A DNA stretch of 64,000 nt, taken from Ditylenchus dipsaci (lineage: Eukaryota > Nematoda > Chromadorea > Rhabditida > Anguinidae). The position numbers and the translations under genes are program-made. Positions 22,978 to 33,718 of the stretch are shown in pieces. The notes under the pieces are model-generated. The model was given only the letters and a program-made list of their open reading frames with translations. It was not told the origin of the DNA and searched no databases. Location of the stretch: positions 1 through 64,000 of the forward strand of contig SADC01000277.1 of assembly GCA_004194705.1 (NCBI GenBank), written 5' to 3'. Numbering within the stretch: position 1 is the first letter of the stretch; each line of letters begins with the position of its first letter.

Positions 22978-23045
22978 GTTTGCCGAGTGCTTAGTGGCGC
23001 AGGGTGTCAAGAGGCTCTCGAGTTCGATTCTGCAGTCCTCCATTT
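22978..23045 (+). repeat. tRNA-like SINE head
   Basis: cttagtggcgcagggtgtca resembles a Pol III A box, and gagttcgattctg 30 bp later resembles a B box. A T-rich tail follows. The clover-leaf is not complete, so this is a tRNA-derived relic and not a tRNA gene. Confidence 0.45.
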
Positions 23046-23166
23046 TTTCTTTATTACTGATTTTTTCATATTTCATTATAAAGTGCTTGATAATAGTTTT
23101 TGTAAGGATGAGTGGGTGTTTTTCTGAGTCTTAAAAAGCTATGGTAGCAATTATTTTGGTTAAAAG

Positions 23167-23400
23167 TAGGGTTGTCAATCGTTCGAAATTTTCAAACGTT
23201 CGATTCGACGAACGTTCGAAGTTTGAAACTTTCGAACGTTCGGTTCAAAGTTCGAGTTTGAAAATTATCGAACAAACGTTCGATTCGAAGTTCGGGTTCG
23301 AAAATTTTCGAACGAACATTCGGTTCGAAATCGAACCTTCGAAAAAATCTCGAACATTTCGAACAATGTTCGAAATCGAACGTTCGATTCGACAACCCTA
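23167..23400. mobile_element. hAT-like MITE of CGAACGTTCGA repeats
   Basis: Ends TAGGGTTGTCAATCG and ...GATTCGACAACCCTA. Perfect 8-bp duplication gttaaaag at 23159-23166 and 23401-23408. Interior is permutations of gttcgaaacgttcgattcga. TAGGGTTG ends with an 8-bp duplication are diagnostic of the hAT superfamily. Confidence 0.92.
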
Positions 23401-23662
23401 GTTAAAAGTCAGAAAGAAAATTGTTTGAAGGCGCTTTATATGAATTTATGTATTAGTGAAGTTTAAGGTCTCCAAACTTGAATTTTATTGCTATTTTTAA
23501 CCAAACACAGCATGAACAATTCAGCAATTGATCCTTTTTGCAGGTTTAGACTTATAATACAGATTAAGGTCGTTTATCTCCTCTTTTTAGATCATTTTCA
23601 GCTTTCAGTTTAGCAGTCAGACTATAGCAGTAACCTTGAACTTATTCTTTATTCTCAAGAAT

Positions 23663-24023
23663 CAGTGTTGTAAGTGGCTCCGACACCAGGCAGCTCACGT
23701 CACCGCACATTGGTGTGGCGTTAAGCAAAAAGCTGAAAAAAGGAACTAAACAGAGAAGGTGACGAAGGCCGGGGGGAAGAATGACAGCATCCACAATAAA
23801 GAAAGCCAGAATTTTTAACCAAAAGCTTTATGTTTTTACCTGAATAGAGATTAGCGTAAATCGGTGCCGGTGCTGAAATTCTAAATAACGAAAATTACAT
23901 TAGTGCGGCACCAACACCAGGCAGCTTCCGTCACTGCAGCGGTGTTGTGAGCTGGTGCCCAAAATTTAGGGGTCGGTGCCTTGAGCAGGTGCCGGTGCCG
24001 TAATTCTAAGATCTAGAACACTG
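23663..24023. mobile_element. Possible hAT-like element with CAGTGTT ends
   Basis: Starts CAGTGTTGTAAGTGGC and ends GATCTAGAACACTG, with two internal caccaggcagct blocks and several ggtgccggtgcc units. Flanks do not give a clear duplication. Class is tentative. Confidence 0.45.
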
Positions 24024-24330
24024 CTTTGAATATAATAAAAAATGTCTACCATTTTCAAATTCAGTTTTTGGCGTAAGATTACCTTTCTTATTTTGGTAAA
24101 GATGTACAGAGGAGTCCTGATAAGCTGGCATTGTTTCTAAATTTTGGTTTATTAAAAAAATAAAGCTGTACTAAATGATTCAATGGATACCCACCGGCTG
24201 TTTTACAAACTTCAATATGACAAAAAAATTAGAATTTTTTTGCTGGAAAGGAATTTTTTCCATATGAAGTTTAAAGTCTTTTTTGACTTTTTAGTCTTTT
24301 TAGTCTTTTTAGTCAATTTCATATGATATA

Positions 24331-24961
24331 CAGTCGAACCTCCGATTAACACACTCCCAATTAACATACGCTCTCCCATTAACATACGGCTGGCTAAGCT
24401 TTGGTTGGTTTCTTCGAAGATGATGCAAAATTACCTCCCTTTTTAACATACACTCCCATTAACATACACCTCTCACTAACATACGGCCAGACTCGGTCCC
24501 GTTCTAACAATTGGCTCTCCCATTAACATACAGTCAATCTTTTTTTCAAATTTTTTCGAGTTAAACCCCTGTTTCTACAAAAACAATTTTACAAATCTGA
24601 TTTTTTATTAAAATTTCGAAAAAGCTTGGGGGATCAAGGCAAAGTTTTTTAATTTTTATAAAAAAATTGCCTTGGTCCCCCAAGCTGTTCTAAATTTGAT
24701 ATATAAAAATTGCCTTAGTCTCCCAAGCTGCTTTAACTGAATGGTGTGTTTCGAAATCGACTGAGAAGTGTGTTCCGCAATTGACTGCGTGGTGTGTCCC
24801 GAAATGTGGCCTTAAATTAAACGGACTCTCCTATTGACAAACGCTGAGCTAAATTATGGAATCTGGCTCTCTCATTAACATACTCCCCATTAACATACAC
24901 CTCTCATTAACATACGGCAAGTCCCGGTCCTAAGGGTGTATGTTGATGGGAGTTTTGACTG
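24331..24961. mobile_element. CAGTC-family element, cassette ATTAACATACG
   Basis: Ends CAGTCGAACCTCCGATTAAC and ...GATGGGAGTTTTGACTG, TA flanks at 24329-24330 and 24962-24963. The cassette attaacatac(a/g)c is repeated at least ten times in two clusters. The recurrent ccttggtcccccaagct motif is in the centre, three times. At 631 bp, longer than most family members. Confidence 0.82.
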
Positions 24962-24973
24962 TAATTGAGAATA

Positions 24974-25228
24974 CCGTAATTCCTCTGATAGAAGCCCGGG
25001 CTTCTATTTTTTGGATTGCCGAAAATTGGAAAATTTGAAATTCAGCCTTGAAATTTTTAGGCGCCCAACCGAAATCTGAAAAATTTAATCGGTAAAGCTC
25101 ATGAGAGTTACAAAATGTATTAAACAGCTTCGAAAATATTGCTTCTAACCTGAGATCCAGACCCTCAAAGTTAGGGGGGAGGGGATGGGGAATTTTATAG
25201 AGGGAGGCTTATATTAGAAGAAATACGG
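24974..25228. mobile_element. TACCGTA-family MITE, cassette ATAGAAGCCCGGG
   Basis: Begins CCGTAATTCCTCTGATAGAA, ends with ...TATTAGAAGAAATACGG. Core gaaatttttaggcgcccaac, aatcggtaaagctca, and cctgagatccaga. Only 12 bp separate it from the preceding CAGTC element. Confidence 0.75.
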
Positions 25229-25906
25229 CAGTATATAATTTGTAAGGTTTTTTTATCTCGCAAAGGCATAAGCAGCCATCCGAAAAAATGTTCGTGGACT
25301 CCAAAGAACAGATGTGCAAGGTCAAAAGTGGTTGTCCTTGACAACAATAGCAAAAAAGTAATCGATTAGTATTCGCGCTTTATTTTGTGGCACCACTAAA
25401 ACAGCTGACACCTATTTCATATTATTGTTACATATTTCAAAAAAAAATTGATAATAATGGCTGAATTCAACAAAGAAATTAGAGAAAATTCTAATTTATA
25501 TATTGGCGACAAAAGTATTCATTCTTTTCTGACTGGAATTTAATAGGTAAGGTAAAATAAATAAATAAAAAATCTAAAATTCAACTAAATATGGTCAAAC
25601 CGCGTTAACATTCACCCTGGTCAAGTCCCGAACGGTGTCATATTATTGAAATTCGACTATATTTGGTTAAATCTTTAATATTTTTTTCTTTTATTCTCAG
25701 AATCCAAAAATTAAAAAAAAATTCTAAAAAAATATATCATGGGCGTTTTAGGCAATACCGTAATTTCTCTAATAAAAGCGAGCCCCCTTTTTTTAATCAA
25801 GGCTTTAGAGTTAAGGCCATTTGATTGACAATTCCAATTTTTTAAGGTGGTTGAAATATATAACCGAGTCTTGACAAGCTAAATACAGAAATTAATACTT
25901 TTATTA
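25229..25906. other. Noncoding stretch with one TACCGTA-family end
   Basis: At 25758 ccgtaatttctctaataaaa with gcgagccccc starts a TACCGTA-type MITE whose partner end I cannot find. The rest is AT-rich with no recognised feature. Confidence 0.4.
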
Positions 25907-26342
25907 TAGCTTGTTCACGTACTTCGAGTTTAACTTCGAGTTCAGACCATACTTGCAGGTTCCCTGAAAAAATAAAAAGCGCTGCCGCCTCCGCCGAGGG
26001 TTTAAAAAATAAGCGCCACCGCCTCCGCCGCCGCCTGCATTTCGAAAAATTCGCCGCCGACAGAGCGCCGAGCGCTGGCGCTCCGAATTCGGCAATTTTA
26101 CCCGGCATCTCATCCCAGAGTGGCCAAAAGATACTGAAAATTTATTTCGGTGGGTTTACTAAACAACGGTCCAAGTTATACACATGAAAGCCTTCAACTT
26201 CGACCTCGAACTTTAACTCTAACTCGAGGTACATGAACACCCTCCAGTTAGAGTTCGAGTTAGGTTTCGGATCAGAGGTGTTTACGTAACCAAAAATCCG
26301 AACTCAAACTCGAAGTCGAACTCGAAGTACGTGAACAAGCCA
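25907..26342. mobile_element. PIF/Harbinger-like MITE with CTCGAAGT repeats
   Basis: Ends TAGCTTGTTCACGTACTTCG and ...CGAAGTACGTGAACAAGCCA, flanked by TTA on both sides (25904-25906, 26343-26345). A three-base TTA duplication and a GGCTTGTTC-type end match PIF/Harbinger Tourist-like MITEs. The interior has ctcgaactttaactctaact-style repeats and a GC-rich gccgccgcc patch at 25980-26080. Confidence 0.82.
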
Positions 26343-26345
26343 TTA

Positions 26346-26984
26346 GTGCTCATTGTTCACAATAAAAAATCTGACAAAAACGAAATTTTATTATATATCT
26401 GTTGCTTTAAAAGTAGAGACCGCATCGGGACGGGATCTCGTACGTACTGAATGCCGTCCCGCCTGCCCTGGTATCTGGCCAAAAATCCCGTCTCGAAACC
26501 GCGATCGATCGTTCCAAAATCCGATCCTGATCCAGAAATGTGTCAAGTTCCGAATGGCAAATTGGCCACGATACTTTGTTAATCCGCTCTTTTTTGCAAA
26601 ATTGATTTGGATTCGTGTCGATTACTGAGTGTTCTGGAACTATTCGTCAATAAAAAATGATATTTGCTGCTAAAAATACATTTGGGTACCCTATTGCAAT
26701 TAACTTAATGCCTTGTTCAGAAATCTCCGCTAGGGTATTACCGACTGAAGTGGTAGTTGTAAGTTGTAACCTGGGTATCAATTTTTCAATACTACCCCAG
26801 TAGCGTAATTTCGAAACCAAAACATGTTCAGGATATTATTTGATAACAAATTCTTACTTAATTCCGATTTTCCATCAATAACAATGTTTTTAACACATAA
26901 GAGATGATATCCTTTCAGAGTACGGCCTTTAAGTATGTAACAGGCACGTATCCAGAGGGGGCTAACCGGGCTGAACCCAAGCAC
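26346..26984. other. Noncoding stretch with a partial hAT-like end
   Basis: 26415-26530 resembles the GGGATCC-rich ends of the next element (tagagaccgcatcgggacgg) but has no partner. 26940-26984 (aggcacgtatccagaggggg) looks like part of an older element into which 26985-28234 inserted. No genes seen. Confidence 0.4.
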
Positions 26985-28234
26985 TAGAGACAGAAAAAAG
27001 CCTTCGGGCGGGATTTCGGGACGAAATTTTCGGCCGAAAAAAATTCGGGATCGGATCGGGGTTTTGGAAAATAAAGTTCGGGATCCCGTCGGGATCCCGA
27101 AAAAATTTCGGGATTTAAAAATAACGTAAACTCAGAAAAAATTCGCATCTTTGTGCTAAATTTTTCTAATTTGGTTATTTTTAACGACTCAAATGGTTTG
27201 CTACTGATAGTTCACTTTATTTAATAATAATTCACCTATGAATAATACGATCTAATATTTTTTAGTGATTTTTCTGATCATAATTATTTTAGATCATCAT
27301 TTATCGCTTCATTTTTTACATGCTATTCGATTAACATATTATGACTTGAAAACATTTAGTTGTAATTAAAAAATAATTTTTTAACCACAGTGGATCAGTT
27401 GATAGCTTGTTAGAACTACAGATCCAGGGATATATTTGGGCAGCGAGAGACAGCGCAATTTCAGATTGCGCCATATTCAAATTGCGCCTTTATTTGGTGT
27501 AATCACAAATAGGCAAATGCATTTTGCAGACTAATTTTAACAAATCTGTTCTAATTCGGTATTAGGGGTGACTTTAGGAAGAGTAGAGAAAGTTTGGTGT
27601 GCATAGCCACTCAAGCAAAGTGTACTCCTCAGTCATTTGCCTTGGTCCCCAAGCTTATTTTTTCGAAATATTTTTTCACAAGATAGACGCTAAATGCGTC
27701 TATTGAACTTATTTAATGGATCTTGTGCTTTCAACATGTTTCATGCCTTCAATGACCAATTTCTGAGAGATGCCAACAATTGGAAGCTTTATAATGACGC
27801 AATTTGATTTGGGCGCAATATGCAGTGGCGCAAGTTGAATATGGCGCAATTTGAAATGACGCAATCTGAAATGGCGCTGTCTCTCGCTGCCATATTTTAT
27901 CAAAACAATACCATTGGAGAAATACGAGAATGCTCGTCCATATTATTAATGGGTGAAACTCTATATGGCTACTTAGAAAAATTAATCAAATAAAAACAAC
28001 CCGAAAATTCTGCAGAAAAATTATAAATTTTTTAATTTGGATGAAATTTTTTAAGTGAAAAAGTGGAAAATTGGTGATTTTTCGAACAAAAAAGGCCGGA
28101 AACTGTCGCTCGGATTCACCGAATTCCGGGATCGGGATTTTTAGAATGATCGGGCGGGATTTCGGGACGAGATTTTGGCCGAAATCGGCTCGGCGGATCG
28201 GGATCCCGACGGATCCCGTCCGTTTCTGTATCTA
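26985..28234. mobile_element. hAT-like element with GGGATTTCGGGACG ends
   Basis: Perfect 8-bp duplication ccaagcac at 26977-26984 and 28235-28242. Ends TAGAGACAGAAAAAAG and ...CGTTTCTGTATCTA. The subterminal regions are rich in gggatcccgacggg and gcgggatttcgggacga. It encloses another element at 27439-27891. No transposase. Confidence 0.87.
27439..27891. mobile_element. Nested element with GGCAGCGAGAGACAGCGC ends
   Basis: Terminal repeats GGCAGCGAGAGACAGCGC and its perfect complement. Subterminal gcgcaattt units are in opposite orientation at the two ends. The flanks atatatttg and atattttat are similar but not identical. Inserted inside the hAT-like element. A ccttggtccccaagct motif lies at 27640. 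Confidence 0.75.
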
Positions 28235-28299
28235 CCAAGCACCCCCCTCGAATATGCTTATTATTATTCAAACAAAATTAACGTCGAAAAGGTGTAGGT

Positions 28300-28440
28300 A
28301 AAAGACCTTGGGTGGTAAACCGGCACTGTGAAATAGTCTGATTTGACTGGCCGACAAGGAAATTCGACAAAGCTCACTCCCGATAAACCGGCAACCCAAG
28401 CTGGTCCCAGTGGTGATGGTTTATCGATAATGGACTGTAA
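28300..28440. mobile_element. Partial CAGTC-like element with AAACCGGC cassette
   Basis: The right end gtttatcgataatggactgt at 28419-28438 fits a CAGTC-type end, with cassette gataaaccggc repeated at 28382. The left end (ggtggtaaaccggcac) lacks the terminal part. Confidence 0.45.
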
Positions 28441-28616
28441 CTCTACAAACTTTAATCTTTTTTGATAATTTTCAGATGAAATAAGTATTCCATTGCTAGA
28501 AAAGGAGTCGGCACCTATGAAATTCTGCAAAAGCTTTACCTTCTATTGTTTTGCACGACTAGATAAAGTAGTATTCTTTTCATTTCAAAGAAAAGTGCAC
28601 TTTTTATATTTGTTTA

Positions 28617-29880
28617 GACAGACACCGAGTGCACAGAACAACGACTGTTGAAACTGTTTAAAATTGCTCAAATGCAAATTCACTATATACTACTGACCCA
28701 GCAAGGACTAGTAGAAAAACTTCATGCGGAAAAAAGCAAATCTAAAAAATTCCACAAAGAGAACAGTACTTTCCGTAAAAGCATGAGCTCGAAACCTAAG
28801 AGTGACTCTTCTAGAGAATTATTTCAGGTTGACTTTGGTGAATTTGAAAAAGACGGACTAAAAAGAGGTGGTGTGTCATCTCGAGCAGCGTTGTAAATTT
28901 AGACTTCGATACCGGCACCTGCTCACGCCACGAACATCAAAAATTTACAGCATGCGAGACATGCAAGTCTTGGCTCTATATGTATGTTTAGACGGACTGA
29001 AGGCTCTATGTGTGTTAGCGGACCCCAAAAAATTTTGCCATGTCCCCCGATGTTGATTTTTTCAAATTTTGATCAAAAATACTTTATTTTCTCTTCAAAT
29101 ATATATCTCGTCAATATTGAGCACCTTACAGGTGTGTAATAATTAAATTTAATTTAAATTTAAATCTTTTTCGATTTGTAGACTCAGGTAAGCCAGCATA
29201 TGTTAGTATGGACTCAAGCGCGTTTCTCGAATTAAATCAATTGCAAAAACAGAAAACATGCAAAAAAAATTGAATTCCCGCACTTTTTTGTTGCATTTTT
29301 GTTCTTGGTATTTTTGTCTTGGCATTTTTGCTGATAACCCGTTTTATGACTTTATTTGTCATTCACAAAACGCATTTAGGTCCATTCTAACGTTGCTGGC
29401 CTACCCGGTTCCTAATCTAAAGGCAAAAAATGGAAAAAAGTGTAAACAAAAAATAACAGAGGGACCAAGGTCAAAAATTTTGATTGGCCCGCGAACACAT
29501 ATAGAGCCCAAGACTCTTTGTTGGTGTCCGTTAGCTCGCCCGAGCCATGAGAAAGCAAAAAAAATATAATTTATTTAAAAACTAAAATGCTCTTATAGAC
29601 CATACAAAATTTCTGTAAATCTAAGTTTAGTGCAATGAATGCTCGAAGATTTTTGCACAGCAGCTTTCTATGTGATCACATCCAGAGAAAACACAGAGGA
29701 GTGCTTGGAGGAGGCACTTGAGTGTGCTGGATGACAGCACCAGTGATTGGCATATTAACAACAATGAAGGCCATGGTACACTACACACAAAAAAAGAGAG
29801 CAACAATAATCTAAGGCCACCTCCTCAAAGTCCTAAGTCATTTACTTCCTCTCACAGTGGCACATCTGTGTGGAATTATT
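28617..29880 (+). CDS. Gene resembling DZIP1 (two exon blocks)
   Basis: Block 1 (28617-28896, after an acceptor-like tttag) encodes TDTECTEQRLLKLFKIAQMQ followed by IHYILLTQQGLVEKLHAEK, which matches the pattern of the DZIP1 N-terminal domain (LLRLF..AQL.IEYLL..Q..L). Block 2 (29623-29880, after gtttag) encodes a C2H2 zinc finger, CNECSKIFAQ then SFLCDHIQRKH, close to the DZIP1 finger and with a C-x2-C...H-x4-H layout if a 2-bp gap is allowed. A frame ending HSGTSVWNYYW follows. DZIP1 acts at the ciliary base. Between the blocks lies a palindromic element (28960-29530). Frameshifts make a functional gene uncertain. Identification is from memory of the family. Confidence 0.5.
28960..29530. mobile_element. 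Palindromic repeat between DZIP1-like exons
   Basis: aagtcttggctctatatgta at 28974 pairs with cacatatagagcccaagact at 29496. Inner arms carry aagccagcatatgttagtat and its complement near 29375-29405. The same modules occur at 30340-30400 and 35007-35130. Noncoding. Confidence 0.6.
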
Positions 29881-29972
29881 ATTGGTAGTTGTATGAATAA
29901 ACAATTGAATTAGTAATTAAAAGTTGTGGTTATTAAAATAACACGGTAAAATTAAAAATAGCGATTTGGTTA

Positions 29973-30209
29973 CAGTCAACCTCGATATAACGGCCCCCAC
30001 CTCAAGTTCGTTCCCACTTATGGTCCGACATGTTTTACCTTGATTTTGAATTATTTCGCGAACTGTCTTTGGCTAGTCCAGTCGTAAATATCGTAAGAAT
30101 TAAATTTGTTTATTGTTTTCAAACAAGAAATACTTTGCTGAAAGATCCGCGGGTACTCAAAAACAGCCCCTATTTAAAATTAGAGGGCTTTTGTATCGAT
30201 GTTCGACTG
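29973..30209. mobile_element. CAGTC-family MITE, cassette ATATAACGGCC
   Basis: Ends CAGTCAACCTCGATATAACG and ...GTTCGACTG, TA flanks at 29971-29972 and 30210-30211 (the latter part of tgtatc). Core gttcgttcccacttatggtc, ccgacatg, cagtcgtaaatatcgt. The right half is shortened. Confidence 0.72.
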
Positions 30210-30544
30210 TATCAATGTTTGTTTACTAACAAAAAAAACCTAAAATTTAAGAAAAGGGGTTCTATATGTGTTCGAGGGCATGCGAAGAAAATATGCCTGG
30301 TCTTTCCCGTTCTTTTTTAACAAAATTTTTTACATCGATCTCCCTGTTGTGTTTTAGAGGGTGAAGGGTGAACTGGGTATGTTAGGACGGACTCAAAATT
30401 TTCTCGGTATAGGACATTTCGCGCCCGACCCATTTCGCCCTAGGACATTTAGCGCCCGACCCATTTCGCGCCCGCCCATTTCACGCCCTAGGACATTTCG
30501 CGCCCGCCCATTTCGCGCCCTAGGACAAATAGTGCCCGACCAGA

Positions 30545-30740
30545 AGTTACAGGTTCGAATCCTGGTCGTGGCAAACATTTTGTTTTCTCGAATATTAGTC
30601 ATAAGTCGAGCAGTAAGACTCAGGGTAGGTAGGAAAACCGGGTACTTCCCCTGTATGTGTATACATCTCCAAATTCCAAAATTTTGATTCAGCTGTAGTT
30701 GGTTAAAATTATTGTACCTATCCAAAATCGTGCCCTAAAC
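30545..30740 (+). repeat. tRNA-like B-box repeat, second copy
   Basis: gttacaggttcgaatcctgg is a good Pol III B box. It is followed by gtcataagtcgagcagtaag and ctccaaattccaaaattttg, homologous to 11955-12115. In both places it directly follows a foldback array, though the arrays differ. Confidence 0.65.
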
Positions 30741-30774
30741 ATGGTTCAATAATGCTAAAAGAGCGATTTGACTC

Positions 30775-31530
30775 TCAGGAACGCTAGTTCTGGAGTAGTT
30801 TCGGCTAAAGTGCATTATACCGCGTAGCCCAAAACTGGCTTAAAGCGTGTTTTTTGATGTGTGAGCAATTAAAACATACTTAAAACTTGTTTTAGAGTGC
30901 GGAAGGCCATTTTTGGAAAAAAAAAATTTGACCAAAATCGACTTTTTGCCTTGGGGACCAAGGTAAACCACCTGGAGAGGTTAAAAAATCAAATTCAGAA
31001 CCATTACAGCTAAAACCAACATTAAATTAGCCTGAGTAGGAGCCACTCCTCAAAAAGAAGATCTTGAACATAGTTTCCTTGCAGGGACCTACCGCATAAA
31101 AAACTCTGGCATGCACATTGTTTTTATGCATCCAGAGTCTTTTCGAGTGTTGGTCTCTAAGGTATGTGTGTGTGCGCATCTCAACTCCAAGCCCCCAAGC
31201 CCCTACGCCCCCGGAGGGGCGTAGGGGGCTTGAGAGTTAGAGATGCGCGCACTCACTTACCTTGGAGATGAATCCGAGCAACGCTCTCGATCAAAAAATG
31301 CGTCTAGAGACTCTTTTTGCCCAGTCTCAGTAAGAAAAACGAGGTAAAAAATCCCTCTCCAGGTGGTTTACCTTGGTCCCCAAGGCAAAAAGTCAAATTT
31401 TGTCAAAAATTTTTTTCCAAAAATGGCCTTCCGCACTCTAAAAACACGTTTTAAGTATGTTTTAATTTCTCACACATCAAAAAAACACGCTTTAAGACAG
31501 TTTTGGGCTACGCGGTATAGTGCACTCCTG
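30775..31530. mobile_element. Palindrome carrying the dispersed hairpin family
   Basis: Arms: taccgcgtagcccaaaactg at 30818 with its complement at 31498-31518; aaaacatacttaaaacttgt with its complement; ccttggggaccaaggtaaac at 30950 and its complement at 31365. The centre (30990-31330) is a copy of the hairpin family described at 12240-12560, with a perfect aagcccctacgcccc stem. Confidence 0.72.
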
Positions 31531-31534
31531 CCGT

Positions 31535-32155
31535 AGTTTCGTATCCAGTTTAGTGGTGCTCACGTCGTTATATCTAAGTAAAGGTACTCAGATGTAAGTG
31601 CCTTTGTAGTATCACCCAGGTAGTGGTACCCAATTCTCAGGTGTTCAGGCTGATGGAAAAATCTAGAGATAAATGATTGCCTCTGATGAATGGATTTCAA
31701 CCAATAGATAGGTTAAAAAAGGAAGTTTATAATTTTGGTCTACTTAATACATATTAGGGTACAAGTAGTGAATCTGGATGTTCACCTGGGGCAAGCTTTT
31801 TCTTGTAGTTTGACTTCAAAAAGGCGACTTAGGTGACAAACTGTCATTTAGTGCTATTTTACCACAACTTAAAGATGCTTTGAAGAAGATACTTTGAACT
31901 CCAGTTCTTGAGTAGTTTCATATCCGTAGGGTATCTAAGGGGTACTCAGGTTTTCATACCTAGGTAGAGGTACTTAAATGGAAGTGCCTTGGTAGTATTA
32001 CCAAGGTAGTGGTCTCCGATACTCTGGTGGCTAAGGCGGATAGAGAAATCTGGAGATGAACGAATACCTATGGCCAAAAATGATTCCAACCAGTAGGTAA
32101 GTTAAAATAAGAAAGTTAACTATTTCGGTAGGGACTTTTGCGTAATACATCAAGA
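31535..32155. other. Noncoding stretch with a degenerate direct repeat
   Basis: 31540-31710 and 31905-32110 share a degenerate direct repeat (for example ggtactcagatgtaagtgcc at 31585 and a related ggtacttaaatggaagtgcc at 31968). A related fragment lies at 52685-52780. No coding evidence. Confidence 0.5.
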
Positions 32156-32159
32156 TATC

Positions 32160-33060
32160 TGTCAGTTCTCAAATGAAATCCATTTATTGCACCAAAAGAA
32201 CAAAAGATGGAACAAACAACATGAAAGATCAGCAAATATACTGATTTTACTGCTCCGTGTCATATCATCCTGGCAGGCATTCTTGAAACTTTGCTGACGA
32301 AAAATCAGTAAGAAACAAAGCAGGCCGCACGACCGCACCTGAAACAAAAAAAATATTTTTTATGATTGTAGTTCTATTTTGCTTCTTACGCAGCGTGCAT
32401 GATATCTACAATTCTTCTGGATGTCTTCGAGTTGCTGGAGTAAGCGATCTGAGCCAGCAAAAGTTTATTGACAACTGAAGACACAAAGCACGACATGAGA
32501 ACAATCCAATCAATTCCTAATTCGCTCAGGATAATATAGGCCTTGCGAGGCATCCACCAAACTGCATCAGGACTGTGATGAGCGACAACTGATCGGTTCC
32601 ATTCTGCCTGTAGTTCGGCACAATTTGAATACCCTAGAAATAGAGACATGATAAAAATCGAAAACACACACAGAAAACAACAATAAATCACTAACCTTCG
32701 AGACAGAAATGATCGGAACAGAACAAGTTTGGAGAGCCATCAGCACTGTAGTTGGAATGTAGTGATTAGGCTGCAGCAGGCGTAGCACATAAAGACACCA
32801 GAGATAATGGCAGCATAAGCACGAGATTTGAGTACCACAACTTTTGCAAAACGATGGCAACCAATTGAACTGAGACCATCAGATAATCACCCATAGCCTA
32901 AGAAAGATAGCATCAAGAGATCATGAAAATAATTATTCAGGAAAATACCCAAAAAACACATCCCATTTCATAACCATAAGCAGCACCAGCAGCAGCAATC
33001 ATAAGCCCAAGCGACTGACTCACGAATAAAATACTTTCCACGGATTTAGCCGAATGGATT
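32160..33060 (-). pseudogene. Multi-pass membrane protein, chemoreceptor-like, broken
   Basis: Hydrophobic coding blocks with splice signals on the minus strand. 33045-32940 encodes VSQSLGLMIAAAGAAYGYEM. 32898-32700 encodes a segment that reads MGDYLMVSVQLVAI, then after a one-base shift RFAKVVVLKSRAYAAIISGV, a third-helix pattern of nematode serpentine receptors. 32690-32386 encodes NCAELQAEWNRS (extracellular-like) and a helix IDWIVLMSCFVSSVVNKLLL. 32347-32162 encodes a last hydrophobic segment. The arrangement suggests a seven-helix receptor, but the family is not certain. It lies between two inverted foldback arrays. Confidence 0.45.
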
Positions 33061-33718
33061 TAGAGAATTTGCGCCACCAACAAGAAGCAGAAGCCTGCAA
33101 GTCAAGAATAGACCAAAATCAGCATATCTGCTGCAAAAAAGTAAATATGATGAAGAAAAAGTAAAAATGCCCTACATTTTTACTACGCAATGACATGTTA
33201 CTACTATCAAACCATTTTTAGAATGCTCGAGTTAGTGCGAACAGTAAGTTTTGGAACCCGAAATACATAAAAAATATTCACACCAAAATGGACGAACACT
33301 TGGTTTGTTGGTGCATGGACTATCCAATAGAACTGAGGCCGGATTATAGAAAAAAAGTCAAATGATAAGAGTTCATCACAAGACAAAAACAGGGCGCCAT
33401 TTGGGCGGGCGCGAAATGTCTAGGGCGTGAAATGGGCGGCGCGAAATGGGTCGGGCGCGAAATGTCCTAGGGCGCGAAATGGCTCGGGCGCGAAATGGCG
33501 AACGCCTTTTTCTCTCATTTTTGAAACTTTTGAAAACCTGTTCTGTAAATCGCGCCGAAATCAAATTGCGCAAATGCAGATTGCGCAAAAGCAAATTGCG
33601 GGACCTATGTTGAGCCATAAATTTTTAATCAAAACCGTAATCAAAAAAATCTTTGAATTAACTTTTATTTACGGCATAAATAGAACTCTTTGAAACATTT
33701 GGCTAATACATTTTACTA

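Larger units (their letters stand above)
30406..33505. mobile_element. Foldback-type element with CGCGAAATG arrays and gene cargo
   Basis: Left array 30415-30540 (gacatttcgcgcccgaccc units) and right array 33405-33500 (gggcgcgaaatgtcctaggg units) are inverted relative to each other. Start ggtataggac resembles the start ggtacatgac of the 11761-13019 element. Flanks aattttctc (30397-30405) and ctttttctc (33506-33514) agree at 7 of 9 bases, suggesting a decayed 9-bp duplication. The core begins with the same B-box repeat as 11950-12190. The interior also holds a palindrome (30775-31530) and chemoreceptor-like exons (32160-33060). That the two arrays bound one element is an inference. Confidence 0.6.

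Noticed and set aside
22978..23045. Possible functional tRNA gene
   Set aside because: A and B boxes are present, but acceptor and anticodon stems do not close. Recorded as a SINE-like relic.
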